A DNA stretch of 64,000 bases from JAXLRU01 sp046330935 (GTDB lineage: Bacteria; Actinomycetota; Actinomycetes; Actinomycetales; Kineosporiaceae): NCBI GenBank assembly GCA_046330935.1, contig JAXLRU010000003.1, positions 558,001 to 622,000 on the forward strand, read 5' to 3'. The notes beneath the pieces are model-generated. The model did not search any database and was not told the origin of the DNA. It was given only the letters and a program-made list of their open reading frames with translations. Of the stretch, positions 1 through 6,565 are shown one piece after another (the stretch's first letter is position 1; every line of letters begins with the position of its first letter). A program made the translations under genes and the position numbers.

Positions 1-381
1 CCCGACGCCGCGGCCACGTCGCGCTCGCTCACGGCCCTGCTCCTCGGCCTGGCCGTCGTCGCGCTGGCCGAACTGACCCGGCGCACGGTCATCGACCGGC
101 GCCGGACCGCCCTGTCCGACCGGGCGCGCCGGCTCGACGAGCGGCTGCGGGGGTTCGCCGTCGCCTCCCTCGCCCGGCTCGAACTCGCCGCGGCGTCGCT
201 GACCGCCGCGTGGGCCTTCACCGCGGTGACGCTGCCGGGCGTGACGTCGGACGTCGCCGCGCAGGCGCTGGCCGCCGCGCAGGCGGCCGCCGCCCTCGCC
301 GGGCTCGTCGTCGCCGTCGTCCAGCTCCGCCGCGCCCGGCCCCGCCCGCCCCGCGGCTGGGCGCCCGAGGCGTTCGCGTGA
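1..381 (+). CDS. Membrane protein, C-terminal part (truncated by window edge)
   Basis: Open reading frame that enters from the left edge and stops at TGA 379-381. The visible 126 residues contain about three hydrophobic segments (LTALLLGLAVVALAEL near residue 10, LAAASLTAAWAFTAVTL near 65, and a third near 95) separated by an Arg-rich loop. The family cannot be named from this piece. Its stop overlaps the GTG of the next gene (GTGA), so it is probably co-translated with the GntR regulator, an arrangement common for YtrA-type regulators and the membrane proteins they control. Confidence 0.6.
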   Translation, partial: PDAAATSRSLTALLLGLAVVALAELTRRTVIDRRRTALSDRARRLDERLRGFAVASLARLELAAASLTAAWAFTAVTLPGVTSDVAAQALAAAQAAAALAGLVVAVVQLRRARPRPPRGWAPEAFA

Positions 382-776
382 TCGTCGCCGTCGACCCCGA
401 CTCGCCGGTGCCGGTGTTCGAGCAGCTCCGCGAGCAGGTGGAACGCCTCATCGCCTCCGGTGCCCTCGCGCCGGGAACCCGGCTGCCCACGATCCGACAC
501 CTCGCGGGCGACCTCGGACTCGCCCGCGGCACCGTGCAACGCGTCTACGACGAGCTCGCCCGCGACGGGCTCGTCGTCACGGGAGGGCGGCACGGGACGA
601 CGGTGGCCCCGCTCCGTCCGCCCGCCGCCGACGACGCCCTCCCGCGGGCCGCCGACCGCCTCGCGCTCGTGGGCCTGCAGGCGGGCTGCGACGCCGCCGA
701 GCTGCACCGCGCCCTCGACGACGCGCTCGCCCGGCTCGCCGCGCAGGGTTCGTCCCAGGGCCCACCCCCGCCGTAG
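378..776 (+). CDS. GntR-family (YtrA-type) transcriptional regulator
   Basis: 132 aa. The first 75 residues form a GntR winged helix: PVFEQLREQVERLIASG, then LPTIRHLAGDLGLARGTVQR, then YDELARDGLVVTGGRHGTTV. Only about 55 residues follow, too few for the FadR or HutC ligand domains, so this is the short YtrA type that usually controls an adjacent transporter or membrane operon. The GTG at 378 was chosen because it overlaps the preceding stop and begins right before the conserved domain; upstream in-frame codons read through unrelated sequence. It is probably an autoregulated repressor of the gene to its left. Confidence 0.85.
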   Translation: MIVAVDPDSPVPVFEQLREQVERLIASGALAPGTRLPTIRHLAGDLGLARGTVQRVYDELARDGLVVTGGRHGTTVAPLRPPAADDALPRAADRLALVGLQAGCDAAELHRALDDALARLAAQGSSQGPPPP

Positions 777-804
777 GGCCCGGCACCAGCCGGCGGAGAC
801 GGGG

Positions 805-817
805 TACGTTGCCGCTC
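805..817 (+). promoter_or_regulatory. Leaderless -10 element for upp
   Basis: TACGTT at 805-810 is followed by 7 nt and then the ATG at 818. The TAnnnT-N6/7-start arrangement predicts transcription beginning at the start codon. No Shine-Dalgarno sequence is visible. Confidence 0.55.
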
Positions 818-1456
818 ATGCGGCTGCACGTGGTCGACCACCCGCTGGTGGCGCACAAGCTCACGGTCCTGCGCGACAAGGACACCGACTCCCCGACGTT
901 CCGGCGTCTGGCCGACGAACTGGTCACGCTGCTGGCCTACGAGGCCACCCGTGACGTGCGGGTCGAGCCCCACGAGATCCACACCCCCGTGGCGACGACG
1001 ACCGGCGTCCACCTCGCGCGCCCCAAGCCCCTCGTCGTCCCGATCCTGCGGGCCGGGCTCGGCATGCTCGACGGGATGACCCGCCTGGTGCCGACCGCCG
1101 AGGTCGGCTTCGTCGGCATGGTCCGCGACGAGCAGACCCTGCAGGCCAGCACCTACGCCAACCGGCTGCCGGAGTCGTTGGAGGGCCGCCAGGCCTACGT
1201 GCTCGACCCCATGCTGGCCACCGGCGGCACGCTGATCGCCGCCACCCGGTTCCTGCTCGACAAGGGCGCGACCGACGTCACGGCCGTGTGCCTGCTCGCC
1301 GCGCCCGAGGGGCTACAGGCGTTGCGCGAGGCGTTCGGGGACGACGCGCCGCTCACGGTCGTCGTCGCGGCCGTGGACGAGCGGCTCAACGAGGTCGGCT
1401 ACATCGTGCCAGGCCTCGGGGACGCCGGGGACCGGCTGTACGGCGTCGCGGGCTGA
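818..1456 (+). CDS. upp: Uracil phosphoribosyltransferase
   Basis: 212 aa, the normal family length. It converts uracil and PRPP to UMP in pyrimidine salvage in the cytoplasm. Visible signatures are PILRAGLGM, the PRPP loop LDPMLATGGT, and the uracil-binding C-terminal stretch YIVPGLGDAGDRLYG. ATG 818 was chosen over the in-frame TTG at 809 because homologues begin near MRLHVVDHPL and a TAnnnT -10 box sits exactly 7 nt before it. It appears to be a single-gene transcript. Confidence 0.95.
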   Translation: MRLHVVDHPLVAHKLTVLRDKDTDSPTFRRLADELVTLLAYEATRDVRVEPHEIHTPVATTTGVHLARPKPLVVPILRAGLGMLDGMTRLVPTAEVGFVGMVRDEQTLQASTYANRLPESLEGRQAYVLDPMLATGGTLIAATRFLLDKGATDVTAVCLLAAPEGLQALREAFGDDAPLTVVVAAVDERLNEVGYIVPGLGDAGDRLYGVAG

Positions 1457-1653
1457 CCTTCGCGCCCCTTTCGCGAGCGACACGCGCCGCGAGCGCGCGG
1501 CGTCCACCTCCGCGTCACGGTCGTGGTCCATGATGTCCGGGTCGTGTGCGTGACGGGCTCCCACCCGCTCGGACCCGACCGTTCCGGCCACCGGCCGGTC
1601 GACGTACTCGCCGCGGTGGTGTCACCCGACCCGCCCGGTATCGAGGAGGCGGG

Positions 1654-1827
1654 ATGCTCTCGACCCGGACGCGAAGGATCATCGGGATCATCGCGTTGGT
1701 CTTCGTTCTCTACGCGATCTACAACAACCCCGACAAGTCGGCCGAGGTCGTGCGTCGCGTCTGGGAGATCGTCCTCGAGGGCATCCAGCAGATCTTCCGG
1801 TTCTTCGACCGGATCATCGGCGCCTAG
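1654..1827 (+). CDS. Small single-pass membrane protein
   Basis: 57 aa, starting at ATG 1654 behind a good ribosome binding site (GAGGAGG-like, 1643-1650). Residues 8-23 (RIIGIIALVFVLYAIY) form one membrane segment after a basic N-terminus, followed by an amphipathic tail ending FFDRIIGA. It lies 3 nt upstream of the PH-domain gene and is probably co-transcribed with it. I do not recognise a named family; it may be a small partner of the membrane PH protein. Confidence 0.7.
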   Translation: MLSTRTRRIIGIIALVFVLYAIYNNPDKSAEVVRRVWEIVLEGIQQIFRFFDRIIGA

Positions 1828-1830
1828 CCC

Positions 1831-2418
1831 GTGGCCGGGGGGGAGCCCGGGCCCCGGGAGCTGCACAAGTACCTCGCCGAGGGCGAGCGAGTGCTGTTCG
1901 TGCTGCACGAGCACTGGATCCGGGTGCTCGAACCGGTGGTCACCGTCGTCGGTGCGGCGGTGGCCGTGGCGCTCCTCGACCAGTGGATCGACCCGAACGT
2001 CGACTACATCCGCTCGGTCCTGATCGTCGCCTGGCTCGTCCTGGTGGCTCGCCTGGCCTGGAAGCTGTTCGAGTGGCGGCGGGACTACTTCGTCGTCACG
2101 TCGAAGCGGCTCATCAACAACGCCGGCATCCTCCGGCGCAAGGTCGCGATGATGCCCCTGGGCAAGGTGACGGACATGAACTATGTGCGCAGCCCGTGGG
2201 GGCGGATCCTCGGCTACGGCCAGTTCGTCGTCGAGTCCGCCGGCCAGAAGCAGGCGATCGACTTCATCAACTTCGTCCCCGACTCCGACGAGGTCTACCG
2301 GGCGATCATGAACGAGCTCTTCGGCTCGGGCTCGCCCGTGAAGCCGAAGGCGCCCCTGCCCGGCCCCGACCTGCCCGTCGTCGAACCCGACGACCCCTGG
2401 TGGACGCACGGCGACTAG
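1831..2418 (+). CDS. PH domain-containing membrane protein (bPH2-like)
   Basis: 195 aa, GTG start. Two hydrophobic stretches (about residues 35-50 and 60-80) precede a bacterial PH (DUF304-type) domain beginning RRDYFVVTSKRLINNAGILRRKV and continuing through PLGKVTDMNYVRSPWGRILGYG, the typical bPH2 pattern. The precise function of these membrane proteins is unknown. The C-terminus ends in Pro/Asp-rich sequence. Its stop codon TAG (2416-2418) lies inside the ACTAGA target duplication of the IS481 element, so the insertion left the reading frame intact. Confidence 0.85.
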   Translation: MAGGEPGPRELHKYLAEGERVLFVLHEHWIRVLEPVVTVVGAAVAVALLDQWIDPNVDYIRSVLIVAWLVLVARLAWKLFEWRRDYFVVTSKRLINNAGILRRKVAMMPLGKVTDMNYVRSPWGRILGYGQFVVESAGQKQAIDFINFVPDSDEVYRAIMNELFGSGSPVKPKAPLPGPDLPVVEPDDPWWTHGD

Positions 2419-2419
2419 A
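2414..2419. repeat. Target site duplication, left copy (ACTAGA)
   Basis: ACTAGA at 2414-2419 is repeated at 6498-6503, directly outside the element's terminal repeats. It fits the NCTAGN target preference known for IS481-family elements. Confidence 0.9.
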
Positions 2420-3401
2420 TGTACTGACCGGAGACGTTGGTCAATCGTGAGAAGGGCGGCTGGTTCCCGCAGGCTGTGTGAGGACGGTGGTGGTTGTAGT
2501 AGTGGAGCCAGCCATCGAGTTCGCCTCGGCGTTCGGCCTCTGAGGTGTAGCAGCGGGCGTAGGCCCAGCCGTCGGCCAGGGTGCGGTGGAAGCGTTCAAT
2601 CTTGCCGTTGGTCTGCGGGCGATATGGCCGGGTGCGCTTGTGCGTGATGCCGAGTTCTGTGCAGGTGTCGCGCCATAGGTGTGAGCGATAGGCGCCACCG
2701 TTGTCGGACAGGACCCGCTCGACGGTCACCCCGCGGGCGTTGAACCACTTGACGGCCCTGGCCAGGACCGCTGTGGCGGTGTGGGCTGTTTCGTCGTCGT
2801 GGATCTCGGCGTAGGCGACGCGGGAGTGGTCGTCGATGACGGTGTGGACGTAGGCCTTGCCCATCAACGGGTCGTAGTGCTTGTTCTTGGGCTTGGCGGG
2901 TGTGGCTGCGCGGTTGCGGTCGCCTTGTTGGCGGCCGACGTAGCGCCAGCCTCCGCCGTCTGGGATGTTGCCGAGCTTCTTCACGTCGACGTGGAGCATC
3001 GCGCCGGGGTGGTCGTGTTCGTAGCGGCGGACGGGCTCCCCAGTGGCGCGGTCGACGTGGGAGAGCCGGTTCAGGCGCGCGTCGACCAGGATGCGGTGGA
3101 CCGTCGAGGGCGCGATTCCGAGCCGGCATGCGAGCTGCACCGGCCCCTCGCGCAGGCGGAGGCGGAGCTGGATGCAGTGCTTCGTTGTTGCCTGGTCGGT
3201 CTTGCTCGGCGAGTGGTGGGGTCGTGAGGAGCGGTCTTGCATGGACTGGCCGGTTCGGTAGCGGTCGGCCCAGCGCTTCACGGTGGGCCAGGACACCTGG
3301 AACCGGGCAGCCACTTCGCTGATCGGCCAGCCCTGGTCGACGACGAGCTGGGCGACTTTGAGTCGATGGCGAGGGGTGAGGGCGGCGTTCGCGTGGGTCA
3401 T
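2415..3401 (-). CDS. IS481-family DDE transposase
   Basis: 328 aa. The N-terminal 65 residues form a helix-turn-helix (WPISEVAARFQVSWPTVKRW). A DDE integrase core follows: Asp in MLHVDVKKLG, Asp in LSDNGGAYRS, Glu in TNGKIERFHRTL. Length is normal for the family. Start ATG 3399-3401 overlaps the MFS stop (ATGA), so it is translated as the last cistron of the resistance operon. The last codon and the TAG stop (2415-2417) lie in the duplicated host target, not in the element: reading runs TAC-ATC-TAG across the junction. Confidence 0.93.
   Translation of the reverse strand: MTHANAALTPRHRLKVAQLVVDQGWPISEVAARFQVSWPTVKRWADRYRTGQSMQDRSSRPHHSPSKTDQATTKHCIQLRLRLREGPVQLACRLGIAPSTVHRILVDARLNRLSHVDRATGEPVRRYEHDHPGAMLHVDVKKLGNIPDGGGWRYVGRQQGDRNRAATPAKPKNKHYDPLMGKAYVHTVIDDHSRVAYAEIHDDETAHTATAVLARAVKWFNARGVTVERVLSDNGGAYRSHLWRDTCTELGITHKRTRPYRPQTNGKIERFHRTLADGWAYARCYTSEAERRGELDGWLHYYNHHRPHTACGNQPPFSRLTNVSGQYI
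2420..2438 (+). repeat. Terminal inverted repeat, left end of IS481-type element
   Basis: TGTACTGACCGGAGACGTT; identical to the complement of 6479-6497. It also encodes the last residues (VSGQY) of the transposase on the minus strand. Confidence 0.92.
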
Positions 3402-4642
3402 GACTGTCCTGCCTCGTGGGGCGTCGTCCGCGGCATCCTGAGTTGACCCAGGGCTGCGAGCAGAGCTGCCATGGCCAGCGGAACGAGGCCAGCCGTGACG
3501 AACAAGGTGTGGGTGTGGATGTGGCGGCTGAGGACTCCGGTGAGGGCGATGGACAGGGGCATGAAGGCGATGGAGATGAAGAAGTCGAGGCTGGCGACCC
3601 GGCCGAGCATCTCCAGGGGGACGTGTTCTTGGAGGACGGTGCCCCAGATGACCATCCCGATCCCGATCAGCGCCCCGTAGAACGCCAGGCCCGCGCCGAT
3701 GGCCCACGGGTTGCTCGTCAGGGCAGGGATGGACAGCGGCAGGCAGCCAAGCGCCCAAGCACCGACCATCGCGGGCAGGAAGCGCTCCGGAGTGCGCCAC
3801 GACCCCGCCAGCAGCGATCCCATCAGTCCACCCGCACCCAGTGCCGCGAGGACGGCCCCGTAGAGAGCTGGGCCGTTCTCGTGTGAGGAGCGCATGAGGG
3901 CAGGGAGGAGAACTTCGAGTGGACCGGTCACGACCAGTCCCATGACGGCGGCGAACAGGACGCTGGAGCGGACCCAGCGTGTGCGGGCTACATAACCGAA
4001 ACCCGCAATCAGGTCGCTGATGGGTGAGGCGGCCGACGCGTCGGCCTCGGTCTCAGCCGGGCTGGGTGCGGGAAGCCGCAGGGCGGCGACCAGGCCCAGC
4101 GCGAGTGCTGCGGCGATGAGGTAGCCGCCCGCGGCGGGCATGCTCGCGCCGATGATCGCTCCGACGGTGGCTGGCGCGAGTGCTTGCCCGACCAGCGGAC
4201 GGGTGGCTCCTTCCAACCCGTTGACGGCCATCAGGTCGTCGCTGGCCACCAACACCGGGACGAGGGCGGTGTAGGCGGGGAAGAAGAAGGCGGTCGAGAC
4301 ACCGATGACGAACGCGGAGGCCGCGAGCATCCAGAAGGTGACTAGGTCGAGGATGGCGGCGGTGGAGGTTGCCGTCGCCACGATGCAGTTCAGGGTGAGC
4401 ACGCCCACGATGACGGACTTGTTGGGGATCCGGTCAGCGAGCACCCCGGCCGGGAGGGATCCGGCGAGCAGGCCGATGCCACTCCATGCGACGACACCCG
4501 ACAGCGTGGCGGGCGTCGCACCCAGGTCGAGGGTCTGCATGGCCAGGTAGAGGGCCCAGGCTCCCTGGGCGAAGATGGTCAGCACCATGGCTGCGAACAG
4601 TGTCCGGTAGGTGGGGATGGTCAAGGGGCGAAGCGGGTTCAT
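3398..4642 (-). CDS. MFS exporter (DHA3-like), IS passenger gene
   Basis: 414 aa with about 12 hydrophobic segments. The inter-helix motif LLAGSLPAGVLADRIPNKSVI after helix 2 is the MFS loop 2-3 signature. A cytoplasmic loop near residues 195-215 (PAPSPAETEADASAASP) separates the two halves. This resembles DHA3-type drug exporters of the MefA/TetV kind; the substrate cannot be read from sequence. Start ATG 4640-4642 overlaps the ABC-F stop and its own stop overlaps the transposase start. Pairing with an ABC-F protein suggests resistance to a ribosome-targeting drug, as in lincomycin and macrolide producers. That is inference from context. Confidence 0.85.
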   Translation of the reverse strand: MNPLRPLTIPTYRTLFAAMVLTIFAQGAWALYLAMQTLDLGATPATLSGVVAWSGIGLLAGSLPAGVLADRIPNKSVIVGVLTLNCIVATATSTAAILDLVTFWMLAASAFVIGVSTAFFFPAYTALVPVLVASDDLMAVNGLEGATRPLVGQALAPATVGAIIGASMPAAGGYLIAAALALGLVAALRLPAPSPAETEADASAASPISDLIAGFGYVARTRWVRSSVLFAAVMGLVVTGPLEVLLPALMRSSHENGPALYGAVLAALGAGGLMGSLLAGSWRTPERFLPAMVGAWALGCLPLSIPALTSNPWAIGAGLAFYGALIGIGMVIWGTVLQEHVPLEMLGRVASLDFFISIAFMPLSIALTGVLSRHIHTHTLFVTAGLVPLAMAALLAALGQLRMPRTTPHEAGQS

Positions 4643-6291
4643 GAGGGGTCCTTCGGGTCAAGGTGCAGGTGGGGCCAGTCGGCCAGGTCTTTGAGCATCT
4701 GCCGGTCGTGCGTGGCGACGATCACCGCGCAGGAGGTCTGCAGCAGCTCGGTGGTGATGTCATCGACCAGGCTCGACGACAGGTGGTTGGTGGGTTCGTC
4801 CAGGAGCAACAGGTCCGGATCCAAGGCCAGACACATCGCCAGGTGGAGACGGCGTTGCTGCCCCTGCGACAGGCGCCCCACCGGGGCGCGGGTCGCGGAG
4901 GGCTCGAGCAGTCCGAGGGAACCGAGTGACGGTGCGTGGGATCGGCACCCGTGGTTGGCCAGGAACGTCTCGTAGGCCACATGGGCGGGACTGACGTGAT
5001 CCCAGTCAGGAACCTCCTGGGACAACAGGGCGATGCGTGCGCTGGGGTTCACCCGCACGTACCCCGAGGTGGGGACCAGCCGCTGACCGAGAACCGCCAA
5101 CAGAGTGGACTTTCCCGCCCCGTTTGGCCCGGTGACAACTAACCGGTCTCCACCGCTCACGTCCACTGAGACCGGCGTAACCAACCGACCATCCACGGCG
5201 GCTTTGGAGGCGTTCACAACACTCTGCCCGGGGCGCGCGGACGAGACCGGCCACGCCAGTCGCAGTGGTGGTTGCGGCACGTCGATCTCGTGGCGTTCCA
5301 GGTCTTCGACACGTCGATTGAACGCTTGGACGACCCCTGCGGCACGGGTGGCCCGTTGGTGCTTGCCCGTTCCCTTGTCGGGTCGCCATCCGCCCTGAGA
5401 CAGGCGAGAGCGTGCTTCGGCCGCGGCGCGTTTCAGTTCCGCGTGCTGGGCGACCTGGGCGGCATGGTCCTGCTCCCACGCGACCCGTTCCCGTCGGCGG
5501 CCCTCGATCCAGCCCTGGTAACCGCCGGAATAGGTGCGGGGCAGGCCATCGCGGGTCGGGTCGAGGTCCAGGAAGCTGGTCGCCACGTCATGCAGCAGGG
5601 CGCGGTCGTGGCTGACCAGGGCCAAGCCACCGGGATGGTCGCGCAGACGCTCGGTCAGGAAGGACAGTCCTGCAGCGTCCAGGTGGTTGGTGGGCTCGTC
5701 CAACAGCAAGAGGTCAGGTGTCGACCCGAGTGCGACCGCCAGCCGTACCCGGTACCGCTGGCCCACCGACAAGGTCGACAGGACCCGAGCGCGGTCACTG
5801 CAAGCGTTCAGACCCGCCAAAGCGATGTCCACGCGGCGTTCGGCATCCCACGCGTCCAGCAGCCTGGCCGCCTCGAGCGCAGCGGAATAGGCATCGGCCG
5901 CGTCCTCACCCGTGGCTAGCGCAGCGCTGGCCACGTCCAGCGCCTGCAGCGCGGCCCTGGAGGGAGCAGTCGCCTCGGCGATCAGGTCACCGACCGTGCG
6001 ATCGTCCTCGGTAGCCATGTCCTGCTTCACCAGGACGAGGGAACCCACCTGGGTCACCACCCCTGAGTCAGGCTTCAGGATCCCAGCCAGCACGTGGAGC
6101 AAAGTGGTCTTGCCCCGGCCGTTGTCGCCGACGATCGCCAGCCTTGACCCGGCAGAAACGGTGACGTCGGCCCCACTCAGCACAGGCCGGTCCCCGAGTG
6201 TGACGTGAAGTGATTCAGCGCGGATGTGTGCGGCGGATCCCTGGGGTGTCCCGATCCACACACACGATCGAACAGGTTGTGTGATTGGCAT
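4639..6291 (-). CDS. ABC-F family ATPase (probable ribosomal protection protein), IS passenger gene
   Basis: 550 aa, typical of antibiotic-resistance ABC-F proteins. It has two nucleotide-binding domains and no membrane segments. Domain 1: Walker A GDNGRGKTT, signature LSVGQRYRVRLA, Walker B LLLLDEPTNHLD. Domain 2: GPNGAGKST, LSQGQQRRLHLA, LLLLDEPTNHLS. A charged linker lies between them (about residues 250-350). Known ABC-F resistance proteins displace macrolides, lincosamides or streptogramins from the ribosome; the exact drug here is unknown. The conserved domain begins near residue 22, so the first 21 residues are an extension and a later start is possible. A 14-codon ORF and hairpins upstream suggest attenuation control. 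Confidence 0.88.
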   Translation of the reverse strand: MPITQPVRSCVWIGTPQGSAAHIRAESLHVTLGDRPVLSGADVTVSAGSRLAIVGDNGRGKTTLLHVLAGILKPDSGVVTQVGSLVLVKQDMATEDDRTVGDLIAEATAPSRAALQALDVASAALATGEDAADAYSAALEAARLLDAWDAERRVDIALAGLNACSDRARVLSTLSVGQRYRVRLAVALGSTPDLLLLDEPTNHLDAAGLSFLTERLRDHPGGLALVSHDRALLHDVATSFLDLDPTRDGLPRTYSGGYQGWIEGRRRERVAWEQDHAAQVAQHAELKRAAAEARSRLSQGGWRPDKGTGKHQRATRAAGVVQAFNRRVEDLERHEIDVPQPPLRLAWPVSSARPGQSVVNASKAAVDGRLVTPVSVDVSGGDRLVVTGPNGAGKSTLLAVLGQRLVPTSGYVRVNPSARIALLSQEVPDWDHVSPAHVAYETFLANHGCRSHAPSLGSLGLLEPSATRAPVGRLSQGQQRRLHLAMCLALDPDLLLLDEPTNHLSSSLVDDITTELLQTSCAVIVATHDRQMLKDLADWPHLHLDPKDPS

Positions 6292-6315
6292 TGCGTACTC
6301 TCAGCTCGTCATGGA

Positions 6316-6343
6316 GCCGGGCACCACAAAGCGGCCGCCCGGC
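6316..6343 (-). promoter_or_regulatory. Hairpin in the ABC-F mRNA leader
   Basis: GCCGGGC (6316-6322) and GCCCGGC (6337-6343) form a perfect 7-bp stem with a 14-nt loop, 25 nt before the ABC-F start. A second GC-rich imperfect stem (6381-6401) overlaps the end of the leader ORF. Together they could form alternating structures controlled by a ribosome stalled on the leader; this is inference. Confidence 0.4.
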
Positions 6344-6390
6344 AGATGGCCAGGACGGCAGACGAGAGATCAGAAGGGGTCCCGCCGCCG

Positions 6391-6435
6391 TCAGCGGGCG
6401 GAACGCAGCTTCATCGAAGCGATGCCTAAGTACAT
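6391..6435 (-). CDS. Putative regulatory leader peptide (14 aa) upstream of ABC-F
   Basis: The ORF reads MYLGIASMKLRSAR and stops at TGA 6391-6393, 100 nt before the ABC-F start. It contains the R/K-x-R/K arrangement (KLR) associated with macrolide-dependent ribosome stalling; SMKLR resembles the SMRLR of the ErmD leader. It also has one TTA leucine codon, rare at this GC content. A -10 like box (TATCCT) 7 nt upstream suggests a leaderless mRNA starting at this ATG. GC-rich inverted repeats follow. It is too short to be certain from coding statistics. Confidence 0.45.
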   Translation of the reverse strand: MYLGIASMKLRSAR

Positions 6436-6476
6436 GCGGCCGAGGATACAGAGCGGGGCTGTACCTCGCGAGTCAA
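6436..6476 (-). promoter_or_regulatory. Promoter of the passenger operon inside the IS right end
   Basis: Read on the minus strand: TTGACT (6471-6476) just inside the terminal repeat, then TATCCT (6443-6448), then 7 nt to the leader ATG (6433-6435). The 22-nt spacer is longer than the usual 17-18, so the -35 assignment is uncertain; the -10 spacing to the ATG fits a leaderless start. Confidence 0.4.
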
Positions 6477-6478
6477 TT

Positions 6479-6497
6479 AACGTCTCCGGTCAGTACA
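6479..6497 (-). repeat. Terminal inverted repeat, right end of IS481-type element
   Basis: AACGTCTCCGGTCAGTACA, the exact complement of the left repeat, followed by the second ACTAGA target copy at 6498-6503. Confidence 0.92.
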
Positions 6498-6503
6498 ACT
6501 AGA
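6498..6503. repeat. Target site duplication, right copy (ACTAGA)
   Basis: Matches 2414-2419 exactly. Removing the element plus one copy restores contiguous host DNA after the PH-domain gene stop. Confidence 0.9.
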
Positions 6504-6565
6504 CCTCGCGCCGTCCCGCGGGCCCGTCCCCTCCTGACGAGCGGGCCCGCGGACGGCGTCGAGCC

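Larger units (their letters stand above)
2420..6497 (-). mobile_element. IS481-family element carrying passenger ABC-F and MFS genes (4078 bp)
   Basis: The ends are perfect 19-bp inverted repeats: TGTACTGACCGGAGACGTT at 2420-2438 and its complement at 6479-6497. Both are flanked by ACTAGA. Between them lie only minus-strand genes in the order leader peptide, ABC-F, MFS, transposase, with the three proteins linked by ATGA overlaps. A normal IS481 element is near 1 kb, so this is a transporter-type IS with about 3 kb of passenger DNA. All genes are intact and the ends and duplication are perfect, which implies a recent, possibly active insertion. GC is visibly lower than in the flanking genes. 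Confidence 0.92.

Noticed and set aside
6224..6502. 92-codon plus-strand open frame at the right end of the IS481-type element
   Set aside because: It lies opposite the leader region and ABC-F start; its VSGQY ending merely reflects the inverted repeat shared with the transposase end.
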